A stretch of DNA of 64,000 nt, taken from Exiguobacterium undae DSM 14481. Lineage in GTDB: Bacteria; Bacillota; Bacilli; Exiguobacteriales; Exiguobacteriaceae. The notes under the pieces were generated by a model. The model was not told the DNA's origin and did no database searches. It saw nothing but the letters and a program-made list of their open reading frames with translations. The DNA lies in contig NZ_KK211187.1 in the NCBI RefSeq assembly GCF_000620805.1, positions 2,404,398-2,468,397 on the forward strand, written 5' to 3'. Below are positions 1-8,967 of the stretch, piece by piece; position 1 is the first letter of the stretch; every line of letters starts with the position of its first letter. A program made the position numbers and the translations under genes.

Positions 1-3000
1 CGACAATCCCCTGCATGACGGCTTGATCACTCGGACCATACCAATCCGGACGGAATCGGACGGAATCGATTTTATAGGTGAACGGCAATTCCCGGTAGAC
101 GTCTCCTGTCGCAAGGCGCTGCTCAAAAAGCTGTCCGATTTCGGAATCAAGAAACGCCTTGAGCTCCGGCACTGCTTCGCGCATCGTACCGGCTTCTAAA
201 GCAGAAACCCGTTCCCCTTGCTCCCACCCGGTAATTTGCTCTTCGAGAGGACGATTCGCTTCATACAATTGCATCGCCAAATGAAGAACCGTTCCCCGCT
301 CGGCCCCTGTCAAAGTAGGCCCCAAAAATTGTGGTGTCCGGTAATAGGTCGCTTGCCGGTACGTCGCTTCAAAAGCCGCCCGTTCGAGCTGTTCGGTCCG
401 TTTCAATTCTGTCACGGTTTGTTTGGCTGCCGTGTCGCTTGCGGCTTGATACGGATATTGATACGTCAAGGCTTCTTCAATCCGCTGTTTTAATGCTTCG
501 TTTCCTGCATGATCGATTTTTTCCAACACCCGGACATGTTCCAGTTGATCAATCATTTTCGTCAGTTCTTGATAAGGGGCAATCTCTTCCGGTGCCATGA
601 TGCGTAAAGACCACTGCTGTTCGCCTTCACTCAACATGAAATGGCGTAAAACGGCAGGAGCAACCCAATCAGCATACGTTTTTGCATTACGTCGGTTGAT
701 TTCCGGTAACAGCAACTCATCAAGCGGCTGATCTTGCCATTTAGCAAGTTGTTCTTCCAATCCTTTGATGGCACCAACCAGGATTAATTTTTCTTTTGCC
801 CGTGTCATCGCGACATACAGCACACGCATCTCTTCCGCTTTCATCTCACGGTCCATCTCCCGGCGGATGACTTCTTTTAAAAGCGTTCCCGAGCGGAGTC
901 GTTTTACCGGATCAATGGCGTCTAATGCGATGCCATATGTTTTATGCAATTGGATGGCTTGGATTTGATCCTGCTTATTAAACTGCTTCCCGAGCTGACT
1001 GACAATCGTCACCGGAAATTCCAATCCTTTTGATTGATGAATCGTCATGATCCGAACGACATCCTCATCCTCACCTAAAGAACGGGCTTCTGAAAAGTCT
1101 TCGCCGCGCTCTACCAGACGATGAATCAATCGGAGGAATCGATACAGACCCCGGTATCCGGAAGCTTCATATTGTGTGGCTCGTTCATAGAGGGCATTCA
1201 GGTTGGCTTGTCGACTCCGACCGCCGTTTAAACACCCGACATATTCGTAATAACCGGTCTGATCGAACAACGAACGGATCAAGGCGGCCAGTGATTTCCC
1301 TCTGGCTTCCGTCCGCCATGCTTGAAGTTGTCGAAGCGCCTCATCCACCCGTATTCCGAGCGGTGTCTGCTCTTGTGCGACCGTGACCGCCGCTTCGTAA
1401 AAACTCGCCTCTTTTGATTTTGCCCGAATTCTGCCTAAATCCCGGTCCGTCAATCCAAAAATCGGCGACCGTAAGACACTCGCTAACGGAATGTCCTGCA
1501 ACGGATTATCAATCGTCTTCAGTAATGCCATCATGATTTGAATTTCAGTTGCTTGAAAATAGCCGCCCGTCGTGTCGGCATAGACAGGCAACTCGTATTG
1601 TTCGAATACATCCACGAGCGCCTGAACACGTTTACCGCGCGACCGGACCAAAACGACGATATCTCGGTACTCGCACTTTCGGAATCGTTTTTGTTTGGCA
1701 TCAAACACAAGATACGGATGATCATCGTTTACCATCTCGATGATGCGTGTCGCAATCACTTGTGCTTCGAGTTCTTCCTTATTCGCTTCCACTTGATCAA
1801 TCAACAACAATTCCGGAGCAACTTGATCGGATTCCATGTACCCGAGATTTCCTAATCTTAAATAAGCGGCCTCATCGTAATCAATTTCTCCGACTGCTTC
1901 ATCCATCACCTGTCGGAAGATATGATTTGTCCCGTCCAATACTTCCAAACGGCTCCGGAAGTTTTTGGTTAAATCAATTCGTGTCCCGACATCCGTTTGG
2001 CGGAACCGTTTAAACTTGTTGAGAAACAAACCCGGTTCCGCATGACGGAATTTGTAGATCGATTGTTTGACGTCACCGACCATAAACAGGTTTCCCGTCT
2101 GTTCATCCGGTTGAGAAACGAGTTTTAAGATTCGCTCCTGCACTTCATTCGTGTCTTGGTATTCATCGACCAGCACTTCAACAAAACGTTCCTGCAACAA
2201 TCGGGCGACATCCGTCGTTTCTCCGTCCTGTTCCAAGATCGCTAACGCAAAATGTTCCAGGTCCGAAAAGTCAACGATTCCCCGTTGTTGTTTTTCTTCT
2301 AAATACGCTTCAGAGAAACGACGCACTAATGTCACAATCATCTGTACGTGTCCGAGTTGCGAACGCAAGTCCTCCAAATAATCGACTCCGTCTTTTTGAA
2401 CAAACAAGTCCCGCATCTTTTTCAGATCGCCGACGAGACGCGTCCGTTCGGCTTGAAACACTTTCATGTCCTCATCCCCGCGGACACTTTTCCAACGTCC
2501 GAATTCGACCGCTTGAAAAGCGAGGGCGACGGTCGTCCAACGGTCGCGTCGGGGATCGACTTGCCGAATCGGCGCAACATCTTGAATCAGCAGATCCGCC
2601 ATTTCGCCGTAACCGGCAGCCCGCAACCGATGAGACAATTCCAGATAGCGGTTGACGACCGGTGCAACCCGCTCCCATTCGAGCTCAAGCAGTCGGGTCA
2701 ACAAGTGTGATTCATCCGGATCCACCGGTTGATCGTACTGGGCAATCAAATGTTCATAAAAGGCTTCCGGGTCCGGAAGCGAACGGGAAAAACGATACAG
2801 ATTCGAAATCAGGTTCAGCATTGCCTGATCGTCCCGGTCTGATGTATAGCTGTCAATCAGCTCGTAAAAGGCAGGATCCGCATCCGCATAAAACTGTTCG
2901 AATACTTCTTCCAGGACGTCGTCCTGCAACAATAACAATTCTGCTTCTTCCGCAATCCGAAACGCGGGATCAAGACCAATCCGGTAATAGTTTTCCCGCA

Positions 3001-3331
3001 GAATCGATAAGCAGAACGAGTGAATCGTCGTAATTTGAGCCCGGTTCATCATCTGTCGTTGTTTTTTGAGGTACACATCTTCCGGTGACCGTTCAATCTG
3101 TTCTTCAATCGCCTCGATGACACGTGTCTTCATTTCTTTTGCCGCCGCATTCGTAAATGTCGCAACGAGAATCCGGTCGGCTGTCAATGGATCCTCTTGA
3201 TTGATGAGCCGTTGTGTCAGCCGCTCGACTAAAACGGCCGTTTTTCCCGAACCGGCTGCTGCCGAGACCAGAATATGTCCGCCTCTGGCATCGATGGCCT
3301 GTTGTTGTTCGTCTGTCCATTGCACACTCAT
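1..3331 (-). CDS. addA: AddA, helicase-nuclease subunit A (3' end lies outside the window)
   Basis: The minus-strand frame opens at ATG 3331-3329 and stays open to the window edge, giving 1110 codons of an expected roughly 1200-1250. The N-terminus has the Walker A box AAAGSGKT (lysine near residue 30), then ATFTNAAAKEM and TTIHSFC as in UvrD/AddA helicases. A VDEYQDTN Walker B motif lies near residue 389 (about position 2165). The frame ends in ...YGPSDQAVMQGIV, just before where the family's nuclease motif (D-Y-K) should follow, so the nuclease residues cannot be seen. AddA pairs with AddB to resect double-strand breaks and respond to Chi. Its ATG overlaps the addB stop (ATGA), so the two are translationally coupled. 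Confidence 0.96.
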   Translation of the reverse strand, partial: MSVQWTDEQQQAIDARGGHILVSAAAGSGKTAVLVERLTQRLINQEDPLTADRILVATFTNAAAKEMKTRVIEAIEEQIERSPEDVYLKKQRQMMNRAQITTIHSFCLSILRENYYRIGLDPAFRIAEEAELLLLQDDVLEEVFEQFYADADPAFYELIDSYTSDRDDQAMLNLISNLYRFSRSLPDPEAFYEHLIAQYDQPVDPDESHLLTRLLELEWERVAPVVNRYLELSHRLRAAGYGEMADLLIQDVAPIRQVDPRRDRWTTVALAFQAVEFGRWKSVRGDEDMKVFQAERTRLVGDLKKMRDLFVQKDGVDYLEDLRSQLGHVQMIVTLVRRFSEAYLEEKQQRGIVDFSDLEHFALAILEQDGETTDVARLLQERFVEVLVDEYQDTNEVQERILKLVSQPDEQTGNLFMVGDVKQSIYKFRHAEPGLFLNKFKRFRQTDVGTRIDLTKNFRSRLEVLDGTNHIFRQVMDEAVGEIDYDEAAYLRLGNLGYMESDQVAPELLLIDQVEANKEELEAQVIATRIIEMVNDDHPYLVFDAKQKRFRKCEYRDIVVLVRSRGKRVQALVDVFEQYELPVYADTTGGYFQATEIQIMMALLKTIDNPLQDIPLASVLRSPIFGLTDRDLGRIRAKSKEASFYEAAVTVAQEQTPLGIRVDEALRQLQAWRTEARGKSLAALIRSLFDQTGYYEYVGCLNGGRSRQANLNALYERATQYEASGYRGLYRFLRLIHRLVERGEDFSEARSLGEDEDVVRIMTIHQSKGLEFPVTIVSQLGKQFNKQDQIQAIQLHKTYGIALDAIDPVKRLRSGTLLKEVIRREMDREMKAEEMRVLYVAMTRAKEKLILVGAIKGLEEQLAKWQDQPLDELLLPEINRRNAKTYADWVAPAVLRHFMLSEGEQQWSLRIMAPEEIAPYQELTKMIDQLEHVRVLEKIDHAGNEALKQRIEEALTYQYPYQAASDTAAKQTVTELKRTEQLERAAFEATYRQATYYRTPQFLGPTLTGAERGTVLHLAMQLYEANRPLEEQITGWEQGERVSALEAGTMREAVPELKAFLDSEIGQLFEQRLATGDVYRELPFTYKIDSVRFRPDWYGPSDQAVMQGIV

Positions 3332-6300
3332 TCTGTATCCTCCTTCAACCGTTCCAAGACTTCTTTTTCTGACAAGGCGTCGAGTCGCCGGTAATCATTT
3401 CCGAGGGATTCATCAAATTGACAGACCGAACGATATTCACAAAACGTACAAGGGGTTCGTTCTTGATAATCAAACGGATCAATCGCAATATCTCCTTCAT
3501 ACATCGACTGACTGCTCGTTTTCAGTTCATCCCACGCATGATCCATCAAGGCGTTTAATTCGTCTTCCTTCACGACCCCTTTGGTATGGGATTTGTGCAG
3601 ACCCATTTTTGTGAACGTCACCTTGACGAGTGGTGATTTTTTCCGTTCATCGTAAGCAATCTGATCCATCGCCCGAAGCACTTCATCATTTTCGACGATG
3701 ACGCCCTGCATTTGATACGACTCCAACAACAAGCGGCTGCGTTCGATTTCGTCAGCCGATAAATCGCCGCGTAACATCGGATTCTTGACGTGGAAATACA
3801 GTGCTCCTGCCGGCTTTGCTTGCTGGTTGAAGAGTACTTCCGACTGCTCGACGACGGTCTTGAGATACAACAGCATCTGAATCGCTAAACCGTAATAGAT
3901 TTCAGCAAAGTCCAGTTCTTTGGCACTCGATTTATAGTCGACGATCCGGACATACAATTGGTCACCAATCGTCGCTTGATCGACCCGGTCGATCCGCCCT
4001 GTGAATTCGATTTCCGTTCCGTCCGGTAAAGCAAACCGAAGCGGCGGGAACATCGCATTCCCAAAGCTGATTTCGAATAAATCCGGTTCGAAGTCCGATC
4101 GTTCTGCTTGTTTGACTAGCATTTTGGCAGTCTGCTCAACGACATCCGTCAGCTTTTTCTTAATGTATCCAAAACGGTTCGAACTCATCAAAATCGCATT
4201 TTGAATTTCCGGCGTCACCTTTTCGACGGCTTCCTTTGCCAGGCGGCTGCACGACTGATCATCCAAATCCCGCCAGTGCTGACCGGACGACTTGATGTTG
4301 ACGGAGAGATCATTGAGCGCACCGTGGAACAGATTGCCGATATCCGGCGCTTCGAATTTATATAATTTCCGTTCTTTCAGCCGTAATCCGTAACGCGCAA
4401 AGTGTTTATACGAGCAGGCATTGTACGTTTCAAACCGTGAGACACTCGCTTTGATGTTGTCCCCATACAACGTACGGGCCAAGTCATCCGGTAAGGACTC
4501 CGCTTGATTTTGATAAAACAGCGCACTCGAGAACAAAGCCATCCGTTCCCGCCCCTGACCATTTTCGAGCAACGTATTGTAGACATCAAACCATGATTGT
4601 TGGATTGGATACCGGCGTTGCAATCGCCGTAATTCGATTGCGGTCGCAGCAGCGGCACGATCCGGACTCGTCACGAATTGAAGTTGATCGTCCGGTGCAT
4701 GGTCGCCGGCCTCTGCAAAGGACGTTTTGACAGGACGATCCTGCAACAGTTGACGTTTGATTTGTTTGACGATTGAGGCGGGTTGCAAAGCCTTCCCGTC
4801 CTCGTCAACGAGCGCGTAGCTGATGTGGAGCGCTTCACTTGGTGCCGTCACTCCTTGATACAGGTAAAACAATTCGTCATCAAATACATCAAGTGATGCT
4901 TTGCCGACCGGAACACCATGATCATGTAAAAAGTCATGATCACTCTCTGATAACAGCTTCGACTGATCCTCGACAAACGGAATCAATCCATCGTTCGCTC
5001 CAAGCAGAAAGACGACTTTTATTTGCTGCAAGCGTCCCCGGACATAGTCGGTTGCAATCACCTGATCGAGGGACGGCGGAACAAGCGCAAAGCGGAGACT
5101 TTCAAGACCCGTTTCGACCATTTGGATAAACAGTTCCGTCGAAAGGGTTGTTTCCGGCGCTGCCGCTTCCAATTGTTCAAAGAGATGGAGTACTGCTTCA
5201 TACACCTGATCATGTTCACGGGCATGACCCAACTGATTCGCATCGAGCGCTTCTTGTTTCCAAATCATCAACCGGTCCGTCAACTGATGTTCTTCTAAAA
5301 AACGGTACAAGGCACGTGTATATTCACTCATCGTCCGCGAGGCCTTAAACCGTTTTTCGAGCGGTTCAATCGCATCGACGAGAAACTGACGCCATTCGTT
5401 CAACGCATTCTCTTCTTTTAATTCCTCATCAGTCAGACTGACTTCGTCTGCCAGACGACGTTTCAGTTGCCATGGCTTTTTCCACATGGAACCTTTGATC
5501 CCCCGCTCCAAGACAAACGTCTCCAGACGATCAAGCGCCAAGCGCGAATCATCTGCCGGCAATGGAATCAATTCTGTTTTCAGTAATCGGAAAACCGATT
5601 CTTCCCGGTAACCCGTCAGAATGATTTCGAGGACGGCATGCAACAACTCCACGATCGGATGATGGACCATCGGTTCCCGTTGATCCAAAAAATAAGGAAT
5701 ATCATACAGCTGGAAAGCACGTTCCAAATGATCGGCATACGGCTCGAGGTGACGGACAAGAAACGCCACTTCATTGAAACGGTATCCTTCGTTGCGGACC
5801 AGCTGAATGACTTTTCTGACGGCCGCTTCCGTTTCGACTTGCCGATTGACCGCGGCCGTAACCGTCACCCCATCCACTTCCTGATCGACGGCCGGATAAC
5901 CCGGTGCCAGCAACGCTTGCTCGAGTATCTGTAATCCACTGCTTTTAAATTTTACGGGTTGCTGGTAATGAATGGATTCATGGTCGATTTGACGTTCTTT
6001 CATCTGTTCCAGTAATTGCATGTAACACCGTTGCGATACACCAAATTCCGATTGTTTGGCATGAGGATCCTCCGTGTCTAACGTAAAACTGATATGCATA
6101 TCTTGCGTCAATTCCATCAAACGAAGCAACACTTGTTGTTCCTGCAAAGAAAATTCATAAAATCCATCAACATAGACACATGCCTGTCCCAGATTGGCTT
6201 GCGGCAACAACTCAATAAGGGTTGTAAAGTAATCATCCGCATGCAGGGCTTTGTCTTCAATCCGCTCTGTAAACCGTTCATAAATCAACGCCAAGTCATT

Positions 6301-6765
6301 CAGCTTCGGTGAACGTTCAGGCGATACTTCACTGATTTGACGTAACATATCCGGATCCACCAACGACCGTTTGAACGAGGCAATCAGTTCATCCAATCCC
6401 TTATAAAAACCGGGCATATTTTTCGTTCGTTTAAAGATTTTCAAATCTTCTTCCGTTTCCTCCACTACTTGCCGCAACAACAGTTGCGTACCGGTTTCAT
6501 CCAAAAAAGGAATCGCTTGATTGCCATGGTCACGGATGATGTGGAACGCAAATCGCCGCAAACTCATGACTTCCATTCGCACAAGACCGGATAAGCGCGG
6601 ATCAATCGCAATCCGTCGTTCCATTTCAAATGACATTTGATCCGGAACGATAAAAAAGATGGGCGGGCCTAACGGTTGTTCCGTCAATTGATCGACAACA
6701 CGCTCAATCAGCTTTGTGGTTTTACCTGTACCGGCACGACCTAGATGCATATAATTCATATTCAA
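3328..6765 (-). CDS. addB: AddB, helicase-nuclease subunit B
   Basis: 1145 aa, close to the usual AddB length. A P-loop GRAGTGKT sits at residues 9-16. The C-terminal nuclease domain carries GRIDRVD and VDYKSS (around residue 940). The iron-sulfur cluster cysteines of AddB are all present: C784 (YNACSYKHF) and C1106, C1109, C1115 (CTFCEYRSVC). AddB supplies the 5'-strand nuclease and Chi-recognition functions of the AddAB complex. The start is set by AGAGGAGG about 8 nt before ATG 6765. It is the first gene of the addBA unit; addA follows with a 4-nt overlap. Confidence 0.97.
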   Translation of the reverse strand: MNMNYMHLGRAGTGKTTKLIERVVDQLTEQPLGPPIFFIVPDQMSFEMERRIAIDPRLSGLVRMEVMSLRRFAFHIIRDHGNQAIPFLDETGTQLLLRQVVEETEEDLKIFKRTKNMPGFYKGLDELIASFKRSLVDPDMLRQISEVSPERSPKLNDLALIYERFTERIEDKALHADDYFTTLIELLPQANLGQACVYVDGFYEFSLQEQQVLLRLMELTQDMHISFTLDTEDPHAKQSEFGVSQRCYMQLLEQMKERQIDHESIHYQQPVKFKSSGLQILEQALLAPGYPAVDQEVDGVTVTAAVNRQVETEAAVRKVIQLVRNEGYRFNEVAFLVRHLEPYADHLERAFQLYDIPYFLDQREPMVHHPIVELLHAVLEIILTGYREESVFRLLKTELIPLPADDSRLALDRLETFVLERGIKGSMWKKPWQLKRRLADEVSLTDEELKEENALNEWRQFLVDAIEPLEKRFKASRTMSEYTRALYRFLEEHQLTDRLMIWKQEALDANQLGHAREHDQVYEAVLHLFEQLEAAAPETTLSTELFIQMVETGLESLRFALVPPSLDQVIATDYVRGRLQQIKVVFLLGANDGLIPFVEDQSKLLSESDHDFLHDHGVPVGKASLDVFDDELFYLYQGVTAPSEALHISYALVDEDGKALQPASIVKQIKRQLLQDRPVKTSFAEAGDHAPDDQLQFVTSPDRAAAATAIELRRLQRRYPIQQSWFDVYNTLLENGQGRERMALFSSALFYQNQAESLPDDLARTLYGDNIKASVSRFETYNACSYKHFARYGLRLKERKLYKFEAPDIGNLFHGALNDLSVNIKSSGQHWRDLDDQSCSRLAKEAVEKVTPEIQNAILMSSNRFGYIKKKLTDVVEQTAKMLVKQAERSDFEPDLFEISFGNAMFPPLRFALPDGTEIEFTGRIDRVDQATIGDQLYVRIVDYKSSAKELDFAEIYYGLAIQMLLYLKTVVEQSEVLFNQQAKPAGALYFHVKNPMLRGDLSADEIERSRLLLESYQMQGVIVENDEVLRAMDQIAYDERKKSPLVKVTFTKMGLHKSHTKGVVKEDELNALMDHAWDELKTSSQSMYEGDIAIDPFDYQERTPCTFCEYRSVCQFDESLGNDYRRLDALSEKEVLERLKEDTE

Positions 6766-6795
6766 CCTCCTCTAGTTGTTTTCATATGTACATTA

Positions 6796-6809
6796 TCGCA
6801 TAAATGCGA
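6796..6809. promoter_or_regulatory. Inverted repeat in the addB promoter region
   Basis: TCGCAT-AA-ATGCGA, two perfect 6-nt arms, lies about 30 bp before the addB ATG. On the minus strand it overlaps a possible -10 (GATAAT). It could be an operator, but I do not recognise the motif. Confidence 0.3.
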
Positions 6810-6964
6810 ACAAACGTCCGGTGATGTCGTAAGTTTTTTCCATTCAATTTTGGGACAAGCTATGAATCAGGTACCGGATCCGTAGTTGCAAAAAAGGGGT
6901 AAAGACTGGCATAATGATATGTCGCAAGATGATTCACACCGTATGTACAGAAAGAGGGACATCG

Positions 6965-7345
6965 ATGCTCTACGAAGAACTCGGAAAACGTCAAGCAATT
7001 GAACAACTGGTTAAACGATTTTATGAACAGGTTTATGCGGATGAACTTCTTCTCCCTTTATTCCCGACTGACCGTCAGCGGGTTGAACAAGCACAAATCG
7101 TTTTTTTAATCCAGCTGACAGGTGGACCCAAACAATATGAGCAGTATGATGAGCGCATGAACCTTGCGATGATCCATCGTCTTTTGCCGATCGAGCAGGC
7201 GCATGCTGAACGTTGGATTGAACTGATGACACTCGCGGTTGCTGAGACCATTTCGAATCCGGAGGCTGCCGCCCGTTTAATCGAACGATTACGAATCGGT
7301 GCGCTGAATGTTCTCCGGATTTGCGACGCTCACCGAGGCGGCTAA
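6965..7345 (+). CDS. Truncated hemoglobin-like protein (group II type)
   Basis: 126 aa from ATG 6965, which follows the AGAGGG ribosome site; an in-frame ATG at 6914 lacks one and would add 17 residues unlike the family. The opening LYEELGKRQAIEQLVKRFY and the ADELLLPLF segment are typical of 2-over-2 globins. Aligned without gaps to family members as I recall them, GGP (53-55), Tyr58, the proximal heme ligand His71, Pro75 and Trp84 all match. Such globins bind heme and handle O2, NO or redox stress in the cytoplasm. It is divergent from addB and stands alone. Heme binding is inferred from family resemblance. Confidence 0.75.
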   Translation: MLYEELGKRQAIEQLVKRFYEQVYADELLLPLFPTDRQRVEQAQIVFLIQLTGGPKQYEQYDERMNLAMIHRLLPIEQAHAERWIELMTLAVAETISNPEAAARLIERLRIGALNVLRICDAHRGG

Positions 7346-7404
7346 GGGATTTTTCTTTCTCATCCGTACATTTCAATGTAAAATAAAAAGTGGAGGCGAT
7401 AACT

Positions 7405-7746
7405 ATGACTGAAGAACAAGATCAAAAGAGTGAATTGGTAAAGAATGCACTCGAACAAGCTGAAGCTGCAAAAACGACAGATGAAACCGTCGAAGAAGAA
7501 AAGTCGGATGAACAAAAACGACTGGAACACATACGAGCTCTTGTCACACTAGAGCGTGGTTCTGATTATTATCGCGTCGTATTCTACGATGATCATAAGC
7601 ATTTGATTTTCAAGGAACTGGATTATGACCGCGTAGAATTTGTTGGTCGCTTCTACAATGATAGCTTCGATCCAACGAACCAAAAAGAATTAGAAGAGAT
7701 TTCTGAAAAAGCACTTTCAACGTCGATTCGTAAACGATTCCTGTAA
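7405..7746 (+). CDS. Small acidic protein of unknown function
   Basis: 113 aa from ATG 7405, preceded by GTGGAGG at good spacing. The first 40 residues are rich in E, K, Q and T, with no predicted fold (likely a disordered or coiled charged segment). Residues 45-113 look globular, with alternating hydrophobic/charged strands (YYRVVFYDDHKHLIFKELDYDRVEFVGRFY) and end in RKRFL. There is no signal peptide or membrane segment. I do not recognise the family. It is 59 bp after the globin gene and ends at a strong terminator, so the two could share a transcript. Confidence 0.7.
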   Translation: MTEEQDQKSELVKNALEQAEAAKTTDETVEEEKSDEQKRLEHIRALVTLERGSDYYRVVFYDDHKHLIFKELDYDRVEFVGRFYNDSFDPTNQKELEEISEKALSTSIRKRFL

Positions 7747-7776
7747 AAAATCGCGTCTCGAAACGTTTTCTCATTG

Positions 7777-7824
7777 AAAAAGCCGTTCTCCCACAATCAG
7801 TTGATGGGGAGCACGGCTTTTTTT
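7777..7824. terminator. Bidirectional terminator
   Basis: Stem AAAAGCCGT-t-CTCCC paired with GGGGAG-c-ACGGCTTTT, flanked by A and T runs. It separates the convergent genes 7405-7746 (+) and 7835-8257 (-). Confidence 0.88.
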
Positions 7825-7834
7825 ATCGGTTCAA

Positions 7835-8257
7835 TTACGATTGTTGTTCGGGACGTTCAGCTGCATGTCGTTTTTTCCGACGAAGTACATATGCTAATAC
7901 CCCGCCTGCGACAGCAAGTCCAGTCGCTGCCAAGACCGGCAGGAACACTTTTTTCGAAGTCAATTTTTGTTTGACCTGTTCAAGGCGTGATTCTGTCACT
8001 TCTTTTTGCGCAACAGAAGTCCGGCGGTTGATTGTCATATGTTTTGCTGCATCCGTTACGACGATTCGTTTCGTCACCCAACGGCGATTTCCCGCTTCGT
8101 CCACAATCAGTTGTCGTGCCCGTTTGACACCTTTGACCCGCTTACCTGGCGTATTTTCCGGACGGACGATACGCGAACTGATAAAACGACGTCCTCCGTT
8201 TACACCAAATCCCGGTTGTAGTTTTCTTCGGTTTAACCATTCATATGATTCATTCAT
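7835..8257 (-). CDS. Basic tail-anchored membrane protein, unknown function
   Basis: 140 aa starting MNESYEWLNRRK. The body is strongly basic (many Arg/Lys, 'RRFISSRIVRPENTPGKRVKGVKRARQ') and the C-terminus has one hydrophobic helix (VFLPVLAATGLAVAGGVLAYVL) followed by RRKKRH, so it is probably tail-anchored with the basic part in the cytoplasm. I do not recognise the family. The start is unusual: GGGGAGGTGA is 26 nt from ATG 8257, with a perfect hairpin in between. An in-frame GTG (8284) falls inside the Shine-Dalgarno itself and is unlikely. The gene is downstream of comK with no clear terminator between them. Confidence 0.65.
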   Translation of the reverse strand: MNESYEWLNRRKLQPGFGVNGGRRFISSRIVRPENTPGKRVKGVKRARQLIVDEAGNRRWVTKRIVVTDAAKHMTINRRTSVAQKEVTESRLEQVKQKLTSKKVFLPVLAATGLAVAGGVLAYVLRRKKRHAAERPEQQS

Positions 8258-8262
8258 TGTGT

Positions 8263-8290
8263 AGCGATCGTTTGATCGCTTCACCTCCCC
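8263..8290 (-). promoter_or_regulatory. Shine-Dalgarno separated from its ATG by a hairpin
   Basis: On the minus strand, GGGGAGGTGA (8290-8281) is followed at once by AGCGATC-AAAC-GATCGCT (8280-8263; perfect 7-bp stem, 4-nt loop), then ACACA and ATG 8257. Linear spacing from GGAGG to ATG is 26 nt. With the 18-nt hairpin folded it becomes 8 nt. Confidence 0.6.
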
Positions 8291-8363
8291 TTCGATTCTC
8301 TCTCTTATGCACTCATGGATTAATTCGCTTTATTTGCTAAAGATTCCTGTTAAGATGTTCCAC

Positions 8364-8849
8364 TTATCGTGGTTTATTAAACGTCATCGGTCGTTCTTCT
8401 TGAAATCTCCGTTGCATTTCATATGCGAGTTCAAGCGTTTTGATCCGTTGCCGTTCAATGCTGTACGCCGAAACCTCCGTGTCAATTCGTTGTCCGGTCT
8501 GAAACTCGACTTGAACCGTTTTCCCTTTTTTCTGGACGGCCTTCATCTGCTTAAAATTAATCCAGATACACTCTGCTTTTTCCTTGGCTGTTGTCGGAAA
8601 GAAAATCGTCTGTGCCTTCCAGTCAATCAAGACCGGTGTTTTCCGATTTGGTCCCAGTACGTGGCGGGCCGCTTCAATTCGTCCGCGCATCGAGGAACCA
8701 AAATACAGACAAGATTCTTCGATGAACTTGATGGGGTGTCCATCTAATACCACTTCAGATTGTTCTTGAATAAGTAAGGTTTGCGGTTCCCCGTACGGAC
8801 CATATCGGGGAATAAGTGCTAACGTTTTTTCCGTGATTTTATGTGGCAT
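8364..8849 (-). CDS. comK: ComK, competence transcription factor
   Basis: 161 aa. The central part matches ComK: FIEESCLYFGSSMRGRIEAAR and the following PVLIDWKAQTIFFPT / CIWINFKQM segment keep the family's spacing of hydrophobic and Trp/Cys residues. ComK binds AT-boxes in the minor groove and switches on DNA-uptake genes. The protein is shorter at the C-terminus than the B. subtilis one (192 aa), ending RRFQEERPMTFNKPR; that region is used there for MecA/ClpC-controlled degradation. Ribosome site AAGGGAG before ATG 8849. The upstream gap to the cssS terminator is about 80 bp, so control sequences must be compact. Confidence 0.88.
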   Translation of the reverse strand: MPHKITEKTLALIPRYGPYGEPQTLLIQEQSEVVLDGHPIKFIEESCLYFGSSMRGRIEAARHVLGPNRKTPVLIDWKAQTIFFPTTAKEKAECIWINFKQMKAVQKKGKTVQVEFQTGQRIDTEVSAYSIERQRIKTLELAYEMQRRFQEERPMTFNKPR

Positions 8850-8931
8850 TTTGATTTCTCCCTTCTTGTATTAATTTGGTTATATCAGATTAAGAAGAAT
8901 CCGGCTGAGCATCGGCATTATTTCCCGAAAT

Positions 8932-8961
8932 AAAAAACGAGATATGACTATCTCGTTTTTT
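8932..8961. terminator. Terminator of the cssRS operon
   Basis: AACGAGATA-TGAC-TATCTCGTT, perfect 9-bp stem with A and T runs on both sides. It lies 7 bp past the cssS stop. Confidence 0.85.
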
Positions 8962-8967
8962 AAGATC

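Noticed and set aside
218..3033. Several plus-strand open frames of 60-140 codons
   Set aside because: They are antisense to addA, lack ribosome sites and have no recognisable protein features.
8307..8747. 146-codon plus-strand frame
   Set aside because: Antisense to comK, whose protein match is clear; composition is unlike a real protein.
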